Assembly (NCBI GenBank): GCA_016712345.1
Contig: JADJRH010000001.1
Span: 2,914,001-2,978,000 of the forward strand
Direction of reading: 5' to 3'
DNA: 64,000 nucleotides
Source of the DNA: Polyangiaceae bacterium
GTDB taxonomy: Bacteria; Myxococcota_A; Polyangia; Polyangiales; Polyangiaceae
The translations under genes were made by a program, and so were the position numbers. Shown here piece by piece: positions 43,319 through 52,289 of this stretch. The notes under the pieces were generated by a model. It was not told the origin of the DNA. It saw only the letters and a program-made list of their open reading frames with translations, and made no database searches. How positions within the stretch are numbered: the stretch's first letter is position 1; each line of letters opens with the position of its first letter.

Positions 43319-44329
43319 ATGTCGAAGCCCGTCGCGCTCATCACGGGGGCCAACGGTGAAATCGGTCGAGCCTTGATCAAGCGCCTCGCCGAAGAAGGTC
43401 GTTACGACGTCGTCACCCTCGATCTCGTGCCCCTCGCGGAGCCTCTGCGGCCGTTTGTTCTTGCGAGCTATGCAGGCAACATCATGGATAAATACCTGCT
43501 CGACGAGATCGTCGCGCACCATGATGCAATCGTTGTGTTTCACCTCGCCGCGCTCCTTTCGTCACGCGGCGAACGCGATCCCGAACTCGCTCATCAGGTG
43601 AACGTCGAAGGTACACTTCACGTGCTCCGCATGGCTCAAAACCAATCGGTGCGACTCGGCCAGCCGGTGCGGTTTTTGTTTCCGAGCACCATTGCCGTGT
43701 ATGGCCTGCCGTCTCTCGCCGAAAAAGCAAAAGTGGGCAAAATCCGCGAGGAACAATGGAATTTGCCGATCACAATGTACGGGTGCAACAAACTCTACTG
43801 CGAGCACCTCGGTCGCTATTTCGCTCACCACTACAGGCGTCAGCAGAGCGGTGGGCGCGTTGACTTTCGAGCCATTCGGTTTCCGGGTTTGATCTCGGCC
43901 GACACAATGCCCACCGGCGGCACGAGCGACTACGGCCCCGAAATGTTGCACGCCGCCGCGCAGAAAAAGCCCTATTCGTGTTTTGTTGGGCCCGATGCGC
44001 GCATCCCCTTCATGGCCATGCCCGATGCTATTTCGGCCATTTTGGCTTTGATTGAAGCCAATCCCGAAAAGCTGCGCGCCACGGTGTACAACATCGGCGG
44101 CTTTTCGATCTCGGCGAACGAAATCGCCGAACGAGCGCGCCGCGCATTTCCAGGCGCCGACATTTCGTACAATCCCGACGCCGTACGCGCGTCGATTGTC
44201 GACTCCTGGCCCGAGGACGTGGACGACTTCCGCGCCCGCCGCGACTTCGGGTGGCGTCATGAATACGACGCAGATCGCGCTTTCGATGAATATTTGCTGC
44301 CCCGAATTACCGGCCAGAAGAGTGGATGA
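43319..44329 (+). CDS. NAD-dependent epimerase/dehydratase, L-threonine 3-dehydrogenase-like
   Basis: 336 residues, extended SDR. TGANGEIGRALIKRL is the NAD-binding motif; FPSTIAVYG and MYGCNKLYCEHL give the catalytic Ser and YxxxK. FRAIRFPGLISAD, GGTSDYGPEML and YSCFVGPDARIPFMAMPDAI resemble the SDR-type threonine dehydrogenases (Tdh2 family) more than sugar epimerases. It would convert L-threonine to 2-amino-3-oxobutyrate. The substrate is inferred from these blocks. No kbl (glycine C-acetyltransferase) gene is adjacent. Confidence 0.8.
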   Translation: MSKPVALITGANGEIGRALIKRLAEEGRYDVVTLDLVPLAEPLRPFVLASYAGNIMDKYLLDEIVAHHDAIVVFHLAALLSSRGERDPELAHQVNVEGTLHVLRMAQNQSVRLGQPVRFLFPSTIAVYGLPSLAEKAKVGKIREEQWNLPITMYGCNKLYCEHLGRYFAHHYRRQQSGGRVDFRAIRFPGLISADTMPTGGTSDYGPEMLHAAAQKKPYSCFVGPDARIPFMAMPDAISAILALIEANPEKLRATVYNIGGFSISANEIAERARRAFPGADISYNPDAVRASIVDSWPEDVDDFRARRDFGWRHEYDADRAFDEYLLPRITGQKSG

Positions 44330-44405
44330 TTCTTTGTTTCGCGGGGCACCCAACGATACGATCCTGTCGTTCTTTGTGACTGTCTTTCACTGAGAGGAGG
44401 CATTC

Positions 44406-46271
44406 ATGCGCCGTTCGCTTCACGTTGCCGCCGCGATTGTTGCCAGCGGTGCGCTTGCATCCGCGTGTCTTCTCGACGCCGGTCCGCTCCCCACGTCCGG
44501 CTCCGGTGGATCGGGCGCCACCGGAGGATCGGGGGGCACAGGCGCCAGCACGCTGGCCTGCGGCAACGGAATCCTCGAAGAAGGGGAAGGTTGCGACGAC
44601 GGCGACAGCGACAGTGAGAACGGCTGCAACCTCAACTGCGCCATTAGCCCGGGTTGGGCGTGCGTGAACGAGCTTGGCAAAAAGAGCGTTTGCCAAAAAA
44701 CATGCGGCGACGCCGACATGGATCCGGGCGAAAAATGCGACGACGGAAACTTGGCCGAGGACGATGGTTGCAGTCCGAGTTGCACCGTTGAAATCGGCTA
44801 CAAATGCGACGACTCAAAGCCACCCGCTGAGCAATGTTACCTCGCCTGCGGCGACGGCATTTTCGACAGCGCAGAGCCGTTTGTTGAAGAGTGCGATCTC
44901 GGCGACAACGACCCGTTGAAGGGCTGTTCAACCGATTGCAAAGTCATTGAGGGTTGGGTTTGCGGCGGCGGCACCATGTGCGACCCGTTTTGCGGCGACG
45001 GCAAAGTTGTGGGCAACGAGCCCTGCGACGACCAAAACTCCAACGGCGGCGACGGCTGCACCATTGGTTGTGATGTGGAACCCGGATGGGAGTGTGCCAA
45101 TAACAATTGCAAGCCGATTTGCGGCGATGGCATTGCGATTGACACGAACGTCGCGACGGAAATCTGTGACGACGGCAATCAAGATCCCGGTGACGGTTGT
45201 GATGGGGCGTGCGCGCTTGAAGCCGATTGCGGCAATAACAAAGTTGAGCCGGGCGAAGAATGTGATGAGGGCGCGGCCGGCAATAACGATTGCGATTCAA
45301 ACTGCAAGATCGTTCCTACAGGCGCCTGTTCAGGACTGCTCGATATCGATGCCGACGGCATGTCAATGGTCAATGCCGGCGCCACAATCACCACGTTTAC
45401 AGGTGACACAACGACCAACCCATTAAGTTCGTTCGGCGATCCACGTGGTTATGGCCTGCCGGAGTGCACGTCCGCAATTAGCAATAAGATCAAAGCGCAC
45501 AAATATACGACCGGACCAAAACCGTCGCTCGTTACCATTGAAACAGAGAACAAATCCGTTGATGGAAAGCAAACGTTTGACCAAACGGTTGTTTGGGTAT
45601 TGCGCGATTGTCTAACGCCCACGGTTATCGATTCGTGCAAAGACGACGGACCCAATGCTCCATTTTCGCAGCTTGTGGCCGGATATTTCCCGGCCCGAAC
45701 AACGCTCTACATAGCGGTTGGTGATAACGGGGATGCCACTGAGGCCGGCAAATACGCATTAAAAATTACCGAGCAGCCGGTGCGGCTTTTTTATCAGGAG
45801 CGATTTAATGGGTCGCTCGGAAAGTTCACGGCCAATGACCCCGACGGTGATGGCGCCAAGTGGAAGTTGTGTAATGGCTGCAACAAAAACAACCTGACAA
45901 TTTCCGCCTCCGGCGGCGATTTTGCGGTGGTCGACGATCCGCCCAATAAAAACACAATGAATGAAACGCTGCGCACCACATTATTAGATGTAACCGCGCC
46001 GTCAAAGTTGTACTTCCAATACAACTATTACTTCAAAGACAAAGGCGGCATTTCCGACAAGCTTGAATCGGCGGTTTCCGGCGACGGCAGCACCTGGACT
46101 CCGCTGTTTGGCGCTACTGCCGCCGACTTCGCCGGCAGGGCGGTTTCCGACGTCACGGCGAACATGTCGAGTTCCCAAATCGCGGTTGGATTCCTTTACA
46201 CCGACGGCAACGGAAACCCCGACGATGCCGATTATGCCGAAGTCGACGATATCTTCGTCTTTGGTTATTGA
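44406..46271 (+). CDS. Lipoprotein with DUF4215-type Cys-rich repeats
   Basis: 621 residues. Signal with lipobox near LASAC (about 17-21), then a Gly/Ser linker (GGSGATGGSGGTG). Six or so repeats of the CGNGILEEGEGCDDGDSDSENGC type follow (about 50-310; for example CGDADMDPGEKCDDG, CGDGKVVGNEPCDDQ, CGNNKVEPGEECDEG). The C-terminal half is beta-rich (a PPC-like region at about 400-450, then a jelly-roll-like part ending FVFGY). A GAGAGGAGG ribosome-binding site precedes the ATG. It is probably on the cell surface and Ca-binding (acidic CDDG loops). Function is unknown; its neighbour at 46283 follows by 11 bases. Confidence 0.85.
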   Translation: MRRSLHVAAAIVASGALASACLLDAGPLPTSGSGGSGATGGSGGTGASTLACGNGILEEGEGCDDGDSDSENGCNLNCAISPGWACVNELGKKSVCQKTCGDADMDPGEKCDDGNLAEDDGCSPSCTVEIGYKCDDSKPPAEQCYLACGDGIFDSAEPFVEECDLGDNDPLKGCSTDCKVIEGWVCGGGTMCDPFCGDGKVVGNEPCDDQNSNGGDGCTIGCDVEPGWECANNNCKPICGDGIAIDTNVATEICDDGNQDPGDGCDGACALEADCGNNKVEPGEECDEGAAGNNDCDSNCKIVPTGACSGLLDIDADGMSMVNAGATITTFTGDTTTNPLSSFGDPRGYGLPECTSAISNKIKAHKYTTGPKPSLVTIETENKSVDGKQTFDQTVVWVLRDCLTPTVIDSCKDDGPNAPFSQLVAGYFPARTTLYIAVGDNGDATEAGKYALKITEQPVRLFYQERFNGSLGKFTANDPDGDGAKWKLCNGCNKNNLTISASGGDFAVVDDPPNKNTMNETLRTTLLDVTAPSKLYFQYNYYFKDKGGISDKLESAVSGDGSTWTPLFGATAADFAGRAVSDVTANMSSSQIAVGFLYTDGNGNPDDADYAEVDDIFVFGY

Positions 46272-46282
46272 GGCATTAAAAA

Positions 46283-47239
46283 ATGCGCCGTTTCATAGCA
46301 CTTTGCCTTGCGACAGCGGTCACACTTGCGGCGCTTCCGGTTTATCCTCAAAGCGGCACAGCCACCCTCAGCGCGGCCGAAGAAGAAAAACGAGCCAAAC
46401 TCTTTAAAGAAGGAAAAGCTCTCGCCGACGCCGAGCTTTGGGCCGAGGCCGCCAAAAAGTTTCGCCAAGTTGTGGCAATGCGCTCGGCCCCAAAAGCGCT
46501 GATCGCGCTCGGCGTGGCCGAAGAAAAGCAAGGCCATCTGCTCGCCGCACTGTCCGTATTCAAACAGGCGCGAGAAGACGCCGCCGACAAAACACTCACC
46601 GACGAGTTAAAGCTCGTCAATACAGCGTTGGAATCGCTCAAACAGCGCATTCCCCGTTTGATATTTTTGCCCGCCGCAGCGCTTTCAGACGCATCGGTGA
46701 CCATTGACGGCGAGTCTGCCAAACCCGACGGCGACTCGTATCTTGTCGATCCCGGCAAACACACAGTCGTTATCACTTCAACATCGAGCGGCGTTTTTGA
46801 AACCGCCGTCACACTCGCCGAAGGTGACAAACGCACGCTTGAGGTGGTTTACGGATCCGCAACGCCAACGGCCACATCCATCACGCCCCCGCCTGACAAG
46901 CCCTCCATCGCTCCACCCACGGGCGCGGTGGTCGTGGGCGCCGCGGGCGTTGTTCTCGTCGGCGTTGGAGCGGCTCTCTATGGAACCGGAACGAGCGACT
47001 ACAACGACGCCATTGTCGCCTGCAAAGACTCGTTTTGTCCCATCGACAATCGAGATCGCGGCAACGCCGCTCGCACCAGAATCATTGTCGGCGATGTGTT
47101 CATGATCGCCGGCGGTGCGGCGCTCGCGGGCGGAGTTCTGTGGTGGATCGTGAACGCCGCCGGAAAAAAGAAAGAGCCGCCCGCGTCTGTGTACATCGCG
47201 CCCACGTTCGGTGGCTTGTCCGTCGGCGGCCGTTTCTGA
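46283..47239 (+). CDS. Exported TPR/PEGA-like protein with membrane segments
   Basis: 318 residues. Signal peptide (about 1-22), two TPR-like helical pairs (LFKEGKALADAELWAEAAKKFRQ and KALIALGVAEEKQGHLLAAL, about 40-95), a PEGA-like beta domain (VTIDGESAKPDGDSYLVDPGKHTVVI, cited in part, about 140-170), and two hydrophobic helices (about 212-232 and 278-298). This architecture is frequent in myxobacteria next to kinases and surface proteins. Role unknown; probably co-transcribed with the preceding lipoprotein gene. Confidence 0.75.
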   Translation: MRRFIALCLATAVTLAALPVYPQSGTATLSAAEEEKRAKLFKEGKALADAELWAEAAKKFRQVVAMRSAPKALIALGVAEEKQGHLLAALSVFKQAREDAADKTLTDELKLVNTALESLKQRIPRLIFLPAAALSDASVTIDGESAKPDGDSYLVDPGKHTVVITSTSSGVFETAVTLAEGDKRTLEVVYGSATPTATSITPPPDKPSIAPPTGAVVVGAAGVVLVGVGAALYGTGTSDYNDAIVACKDSFCPIDNRDRGNAARTRIIVGDVFMIAGGAALAGGVLWWIVNAAGKKKEPPASVYIAPTFGGLSVGGRF

Positions 47240-47266
47240 GGTGCGCAGCAGAAAAACACCGTTCAC

Positions 47267-48964
47267 CTACCCCGGATCGTCGGGAACACCCACGCCCTTA
47301 GTGGGCGGCTTACCCGCCTTGCTGCTCGCGGTCGGCTTTGCCGAAGTGGTTGGGCGCGGTGCCACATCCGACCGCTGAGTTGTCGGCGCCGCCGTTGCCG
47401 CAACCGAAGCGCTTGCTGAAGCGGTAGGCACCGCGGTTGTCACCTGCGGCGCTTCCGTCGTTGAGGCTGTGGCTGTTTGAGTTGCCGCTGTTGCCGTGGG
47501 CGTTGCCGCTTTTGTGTTTGGCTCGGCGCTCGTCGGCGAAGTTGCGGGACCGCCGTCCGACTTTGCCGACAAACCGATCGCGACACCGCCGAGAACAGCC
47601 AACCCAAAAAATGCGGCTCCGCCCACGATCCAAAGCGGTTTTTGAAACCCCGGTTTACTGTTTGAGAGCTGCGCGACCGCCGGCTGCGAGCCCGACGCCG
47701 GATGCACCATGGCAATTGAAGCGGTTGTGGAGCCTGAAAATGGCTCCGCAGTGTTGCTCGGCGGCGTGTGTACACCACTCGGGTACGAACCGCTTTGTGA
47801 CACTCCGTTTTGCGAAATGCCGCTTTGCGAAACGCCGCTGATGGAAGCCGAACTTGTTCCGATTCCAGGAATGGACACCATCGGTGCGCGGGGTGGAGCG
47901 GGCAACGGAGGCGGCGCTTCAATGGCCGGTGCCGAAGGTTGCTGCACCCGCATCGCGTTCATTGCCGCGTGTGCGTCGTGCGCCTGCGCGTGCGGAGCAA
48001 AATGAACGGGCGGCATAGATGCCGAATCGGAAACCACTTGAGGCGACGTTGGCATTTGCGAAATCGACGCCGCGGGGTGGTAGCCGCTCGTCGCAAAAGA
48101 CGAGAGATCCGCGGGCAAATATCCAGCTGCGTGCGGCCTCAGATAGTGAACAATCTCATCGGCCGATTGGATTCGCGCCCCGAGATCGCGCTCCATGCAA
48201 CGTGCGATCACCTCGGCCAAATGAGGATCGACATGCGGCGCGTAATCGCGCACTCGGGGAATGGGCCCGTTTAATACGGCCGCCACAACAGTGAACATTG
48301 ATTCGCCTTGAAATGGCCTAAATCCGGCGAGCATTTCAAACAGCGTTACCCCCACCGACCACAGATCCGATCGACTGTCGACGTACCGCTCGCCCTTTGC
48401 CTGCTCCGGGCTCATGTACGCGGGCGAACCCAAGATCGTGCCCGTTGTGGTGGTGGTTGAGTCGCTCGCGACACCTTTGCTGATGCCGAAGTCGAGCACC
48501 TTCACAACAATGAGATCCGAGCCCGATTCACGATGCAAAAACACGTTTGCGGGCTTTAGATCGCGATGGACAATCCCCGCTGCGTGCGCCGCAGAAAGCG
48601 CGCGCGCAATGTCCGAAGCGATCTGCGCCGCAATAGGCGGAAGCATGGGCCCCTGCCGTTTTAGTCGCCTCGAAAGCGGCTCACCGTGAAGCAGCGGCAT
48701 CACCAAAAACGGCGCGCCCGATGTGGTTTCACCAACATCGTAGATCTCGATCACGTTTCGATGCGTGATGCGACCGCACGCCCGTGCTTCACGCAGCAAA
48801 CGCGATCTGTAGTCCGCGTTTTCGTCGGTGATCAGCTTCAGGGCAACTTCGCGATCGGTGCGAATGTTGCGCGCAGCCCACACCGCTCCCATGCCACCGC
48901 GCCCGATCTGACGGACGAGTTGGTACTTCTCCGCGACGAGGGTACCGGCCTCCATCGCCTCCAT
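47267..48964 (-). CDS. Hanks-type Ser/Thr protein kinase with membrane anchor
   Basis: 565 residues from ATG (MEAMEAGTL; a second ATG lies three codons on). Kinase domain about 14-270: IGRGGMGAVWAA, VALKLI (Lys), IVHRDLKPANVFL, LDFGISKG, GSPAYMSPEQA, all catalytic residues present. A Pro/Ala/Met-rich linker with repeats of SQSGISQNGVSQSG (about 385-400) leads to one membrane helix (PLWIVGGAAFFGLAVLGGVA, about 460-480) and an Ala/Thr-rich outer tail. Such kinases in Myxococcota regulate development and secretion. It is convergent with the TPR gene and divergent from the VWA lipoprotein gene. Confidence 0.92.
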   Translation of the reverse strand: MEAMEAGTLVAEKYQLVRQIGRGGMGAVWAARNIRTDREVALKLITDENADYRSRLLREARACGRITHRNVIEIYDVGETTSGAPFLVMPLLHGEPLSRRLKRQGPMLPPIAAQIASDIARALSAAHAAGIVHRDLKPANVFLHRESGSDLIVVKVLDFGISKGVASDSTTTTTGTILGSPAYMSPEQAKGERYVDSRSDLWSVGVTLFEMLAGFRPFQGESMFTVVAAVLNGPIPRVRDYAPHVDPHLAEVIARCMERDLGARIQSADEIVHYLRPHAAGYLPADLSSFATSGYHPAASISQMPTSPQVVSDSASMPPVHFAPHAQAHDAHAAMNAMRVQQPSAPAIEAPPPLPAPPRAPMVSIPGIGTSSASISGVSQSGISQNGVSQSGSYPSGVHTPPSNTAEPFSGSTTASIAMVHPASGSQPAVAQLSNSKPGFQKPLWIVGGAAFFGLAVLGGVAIGLSAKSDGGPATSPTSAEPNTKAATPTATAATQTATASTTEAPQVTTAVPTASASASVAATAAPTTQRSDVAPRPTTSAKPTASSKAGKPPTKGVGVPDDPG

Positions 48965-49211
48965 AGGCAACGACGAGGCTATCACGGCGCTATGAAAGCG
49001 TTGCGGTCTGAAGAAAAAATTGCCCGACGCGCCCCGATCATGCTCTTTGCCTTCGGCCCCAAGTGGTGCAACCCTGCCCTGATTTCGCGGTATAAGATTT
49101 GCTGAACTTTGTCCGCTCCAATCTCGGGGCACAGGCTTCAAAAGACACCTGTCACCCATAGATCCAGGCCTCAACAATATCGAGTCGCTCGCCTCTGGAG
49201 GACCCCGGCAC

Positions 49212-52196
49212 ATGGCGCAAGCCCCGAACGAACACGGTTCCCACGGCTCTCGAAGGTTGAATCTTGCAGCATCCCTGCGGCAGACTCTTCAATCCTTCGC
49301 GATCGCCGCATCGCTCGCCGCAGCTTTCGTGGGCTGCATCCCAGGCGACGACACAGGTCCCGGAAAACCCCCTGTTGGCATCACCGGTGGAACAGGCGGT
49401 ACTGCCGGCGAGGCCGGTTCCGGGGGTAATGGAGGAACCGCCGGATCAGGCGGTGCGGAGTGTGCCGACGGTGACGTGCGTCACTGCAAAGTGAGCTTGG
49501 GCCAGCACGGCAACATCACCTCGTGTTTTGAAGGTGAACAGGTCTGCGCAAACGGTGAATGGGGCCCCTGCGCCGATCCAAAACCAGCTGAAGAGCCCAA
49601 ACCTCCGCCCGGTGACTCTGCCAATGGCAGCCCCGAACAAGTGTGGATGAGCCTTTCAATGGCCACCGCGTGCGGAACCGACCCGTGCGATCCCACGTGC
49701 CAAACGTTCGATGAACAGCCCGCCTCGCCGGTGGGGGCACCGCCTGAAGTGCTTATTGCTCCGTGGAAAACAGGCAACTACGGCGATCTGCCTTCCGCCA
49801 TTGCAAGTGCAGGCACCATCGAACCATGTGGCACCGGGGCAGACTGCCAGTTTGATCAATACTGTTATAACCCCAAAAGCGGCGGCGCTGGAAATCCCGC
49901 TTGTTCGCACTCAAAGTGCGCTGTCGGCGGCGGTCTTATCGCGAGTTGTGACTCGTGCGTTCAACAGATTTGCACCGCCGAACCCGGGTGTTGCAATACG
50001 CCGTTGGGCGTCACCGGAACATCCACCTGCGCCCATGATTTGTGTGTTGTCGGTGGCCCGCTGAAGGGTGGCGCCACGCCGTGCGACCCATGCGTTCAAA
50101 CCATCTGCGCCATGGGTCAATACACGTCTTGTTGCAACACCGGCCCCACCGGCGGTTGGACATCGGAGTGTGTACAGGCTGTCACCAACGTCTGCGGAAA
50201 ATCATGCAACACCGGAACGTGGTCGCAGGACTGTGTGGATCGCGTAAAAACCGATTGCGGCGCTTATTGCATTGAAGACACCACGGCACCCGTGTGTACA
50301 CACGACAAATGTTATCTCGGCGGCCCGCTCACGTCGGGTTGTGACACGTGTGTGGCTCAGGTTTGCGCCGTCGATTCGTATTGCTGCACCGTGGGTTGGG
50401 ACGGCTTATGCCTCCAAGAAGTCTCCACGATATGCGGCGAACAATGCCCCGCTCAAGGGCAATGCCTCCCCTGGCTGCCCACGCAAACCGATCCCGCGTG
50501 CGGCGCGCTTGACCTCACCGTCGGCGTTGGTTGCCTCAATGCAGGTGTACCCCAGGTTCCCGTTTGCAATCACGGCGGTTCAACAGCGCCCGCCGGCATT
50601 CCATTGGTGATTTATCCCCCCACACCAAAGGTAATGCCCAACTATTATGTTCCGTACAGCGGCGAGACTGTTATCAATACCACGGCGCCAATTCCCGGCG
50701 GTGATTGCATTAACGTTACATTACCCGTGGGTACACTCGACGGGTCGCAAATTGCAATCAATCCGTTTAATGCACCGGCCTCCAACAATACAGAATGCCA
50801 CGGTTCCAATAACTGGTCGGTGTGGAGTTCCGCGGGCGGCAGTTGTGCAACACCGTCGTGCGCCGGTGTCAATGCCGATACCAAACTCAAAAAAGTAAAA
50901 CTCTTTATGACGGTCGATAAATCGGCCTCCACGTGCACGCCCCAACCTACCAACGTTTCGTGTTTTGGTATTGCCGGGACACGCTGGGCAAATCTCGCAA
51001 CCTCTCTCAAAACGTTTATTCAAGATCCATCATCCGATGACCTCGCATTGTGGATGCGCTTTTGGCCTTCCAACGTCGGCGGCGCGTGTCCCAGCCCCTG
51101 GCCGGCCGGTTGCGGCCCCCTGGCTGGGTGCAAAACAGCCAACGCCGAGGTGGCCGACTTGGCGAGCGCCGCCAACGAAAACACGCTGATCACTGCCATT
51201 GATGCCGTTTCGCCGAGCGGGACAACCCCAATGTATCCCGCGCTCGACGGTGCACTCATTGCCGCGCGTGACTTTCAAATTGCCAATCCCGATTACGTCA
51301 GCACCGTCATTCTTGTCACCGACGGTGAACCCACAACACCGTGCAATACCAATGTCAACAACATTGCCGCCATCGCGGCCAATGCGTACAACGGTTATGG
51401 TATTCGCACCTATGTGATCGGCATTGCAGAAGTCAGCCAAACAACCATTGAGATCATTGCCGGCGCCGGCGGCGGAAAAGCCTTTATCATCGGCTCCTCC
51501 GCAAACGTTCAAACCGAAATGGCAACAGCCCTCAATTCCATTAAAAAAGACTTCGTTTCGTGCCGGTTGACGTTGCCCAATCAAGACATCTTTGACTCAA
51601 CCAAAGCCACATTGGTGTTCACTCCGAGCATGGGTGCGCCTCAAAGTTTAATGAACGTGGGCAACTCGGGTGCTTGTGGCGCGGGTGACGGCTGGTATTA
51701 CGATGACCCAGCAAATCCAACAGAAATCATTCTGTGCCCAACCACCTGCACCAGCGTAAAGGCCGACGTCAACGCCAAACTTCAGCTATCGATTGATTGC
51801 ATCAGTCAATACCTCCCGTCCACGTACACTCAAACCTACGAAGCCGTGTGTCCTCCCGGAACCACGCCGCAATGGGGCTTTTTCGCTTACGACACAACAA
51901 CGCCGGGTGACTCTCGCGTGGAGTTCCGATTCAGAACTTCCACAGACAACCTGATGTACAGTGCCCTGCCGCCCCTGCCCGACAAAACCGCATCCACCGC
52001 ATTGGGCAGCTCCGTGTGTGGTTTGGGAGGCCCGGCTCCCTGCCCTGTGAGCTTGTATACAACGCTTAACGGCTTGCCGCTTGCGCGTCAAAAGTACCTC
52101 GAAGTTGTCATGGATATCTTCCCCACTTCCGATGCCAACTTCACGCCTACAATCAACGATTGGGATGTGACCTATTCATGCCCCGACGCGGAGTAG
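49212..52196 (+). CDS. Giant VWA-domain lipoprotein with Cys-rich repeats
   Basis: 994 residues. Lipobox AAFVGC (about 37-42) after a long basic start, then a GGTGGTAGEAGSGG linker. About 210-420 hold four Cys-rich modules of the pattern HxKCxxGxPLxxxCDxCVxxxC...CC (for example HDKCYLGGPLTSGCDTCVAQ). A VWA domain covers about 565-800 with a complete MIDAS: MTVDKSAST (DxSxS), SGTTPMYPAL (Thr) and ILVTDGEP (Asp). The C-terminal part is beta-rich. Likely a surface adhesin or metal-dependent binding protein. GGAGGA ribosome-binding site. Confidence 0.85.
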   Translation: MAQAPNEHGSHGSRRLNLAASLRQTLQSFAIAASLAAAFVGCIPGDDTGPGKPPVGITGGTGGTAGEAGSGGNGGTAGSGGAECADGDVRHCKVSLGQHGNITSCFEGEQVCANGEWGPCADPKPAEEPKPPPGDSANGSPEQVWMSLSMATACGTDPCDPTCQTFDEQPASPVGAPPEVLIAPWKTGNYGDLPSAIASAGTIEPCGTGADCQFDQYCYNPKSGGAGNPACSHSKCAVGGGLIASCDSCVQQICTAEPGCCNTPLGVTGTSTCAHDLCVVGGPLKGGATPCDPCVQTICAMGQYTSCCNTGPTGGWTSECVQAVTNVCGKSCNTGTWSQDCVDRVKTDCGAYCIEDTTAPVCTHDKCYLGGPLTSGCDTCVAQVCAVDSYCCTVGWDGLCLQEVSTICGEQCPAQGQCLPWLPTQTDPACGALDLTVGVGCLNAGVPQVPVCNHGGSTAPAGIPLVIYPPTPKVMPNYYVPYSGETVINTTAPIPGGDCINVTLPVGTLDGSQIAINPFNAPASNNTECHGSNNWSVWSSAGGSCATPSCAGVNADTKLKKVKLFMTVDKSASTCTPQPTNVSCFGIAGTRWANLATSLKTFIQDPSSDDLALWMRFWPSNVGGACPSPWPAGCGPLAGCKTANAEVADLASAANENTLITAIDAVSPSGTTPMYPALDGALIAARDFQIANPDYVSTVILVTDGEPTTPCNTNVNNIAAIAANAYNGYGIRTYVIGIAEVSQTTIEIIAGAGGGKAFIIGSSANVQTEMATALNSIKKDFVSCRLTLPNQDIFDSTKATLVFTPSMGAPQSLMNVGNSGACGAGDGWYYDDPANPTEIILCPTTCTSVKADVNAKLQLSIDCISQYLPSTYTQTYEAVCPPGTTPQWGFFAYDTTTPGDSRVEFRFRTSTDNLMYSALPPLPDKTASTALGSSVCGLGGPAPCPVSLYTTLNGLPLARQKYLEVVMDIFPTSDANFTPTINDWDVTYSCPDAE

Positions 52197-52270
52197 ATCG
52201 AACGCGCACAGGTCACTCGCTCCCTCGCCCCAAGAGCCGCACTGCTCGAACGCGTATAGGTCAGTCGCAA
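52197..52270 (-). repeat. Two degraded 48-bp units of the family-1 arm
   Basis: Read on the minus strand: GACCTATACGCGTTCGAGCA, CTCTTGGGGCGAGGGAGCGA, then GTGACCTGTGCGCGTTCGA. This is the unit of the array at 54162-54590, in reverse direction and right after the stop of the VWA lipoprotein gene. Confidence 0.7.
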
Positions 52271-52289
52271 CATCCATCTTGTTGGTTTA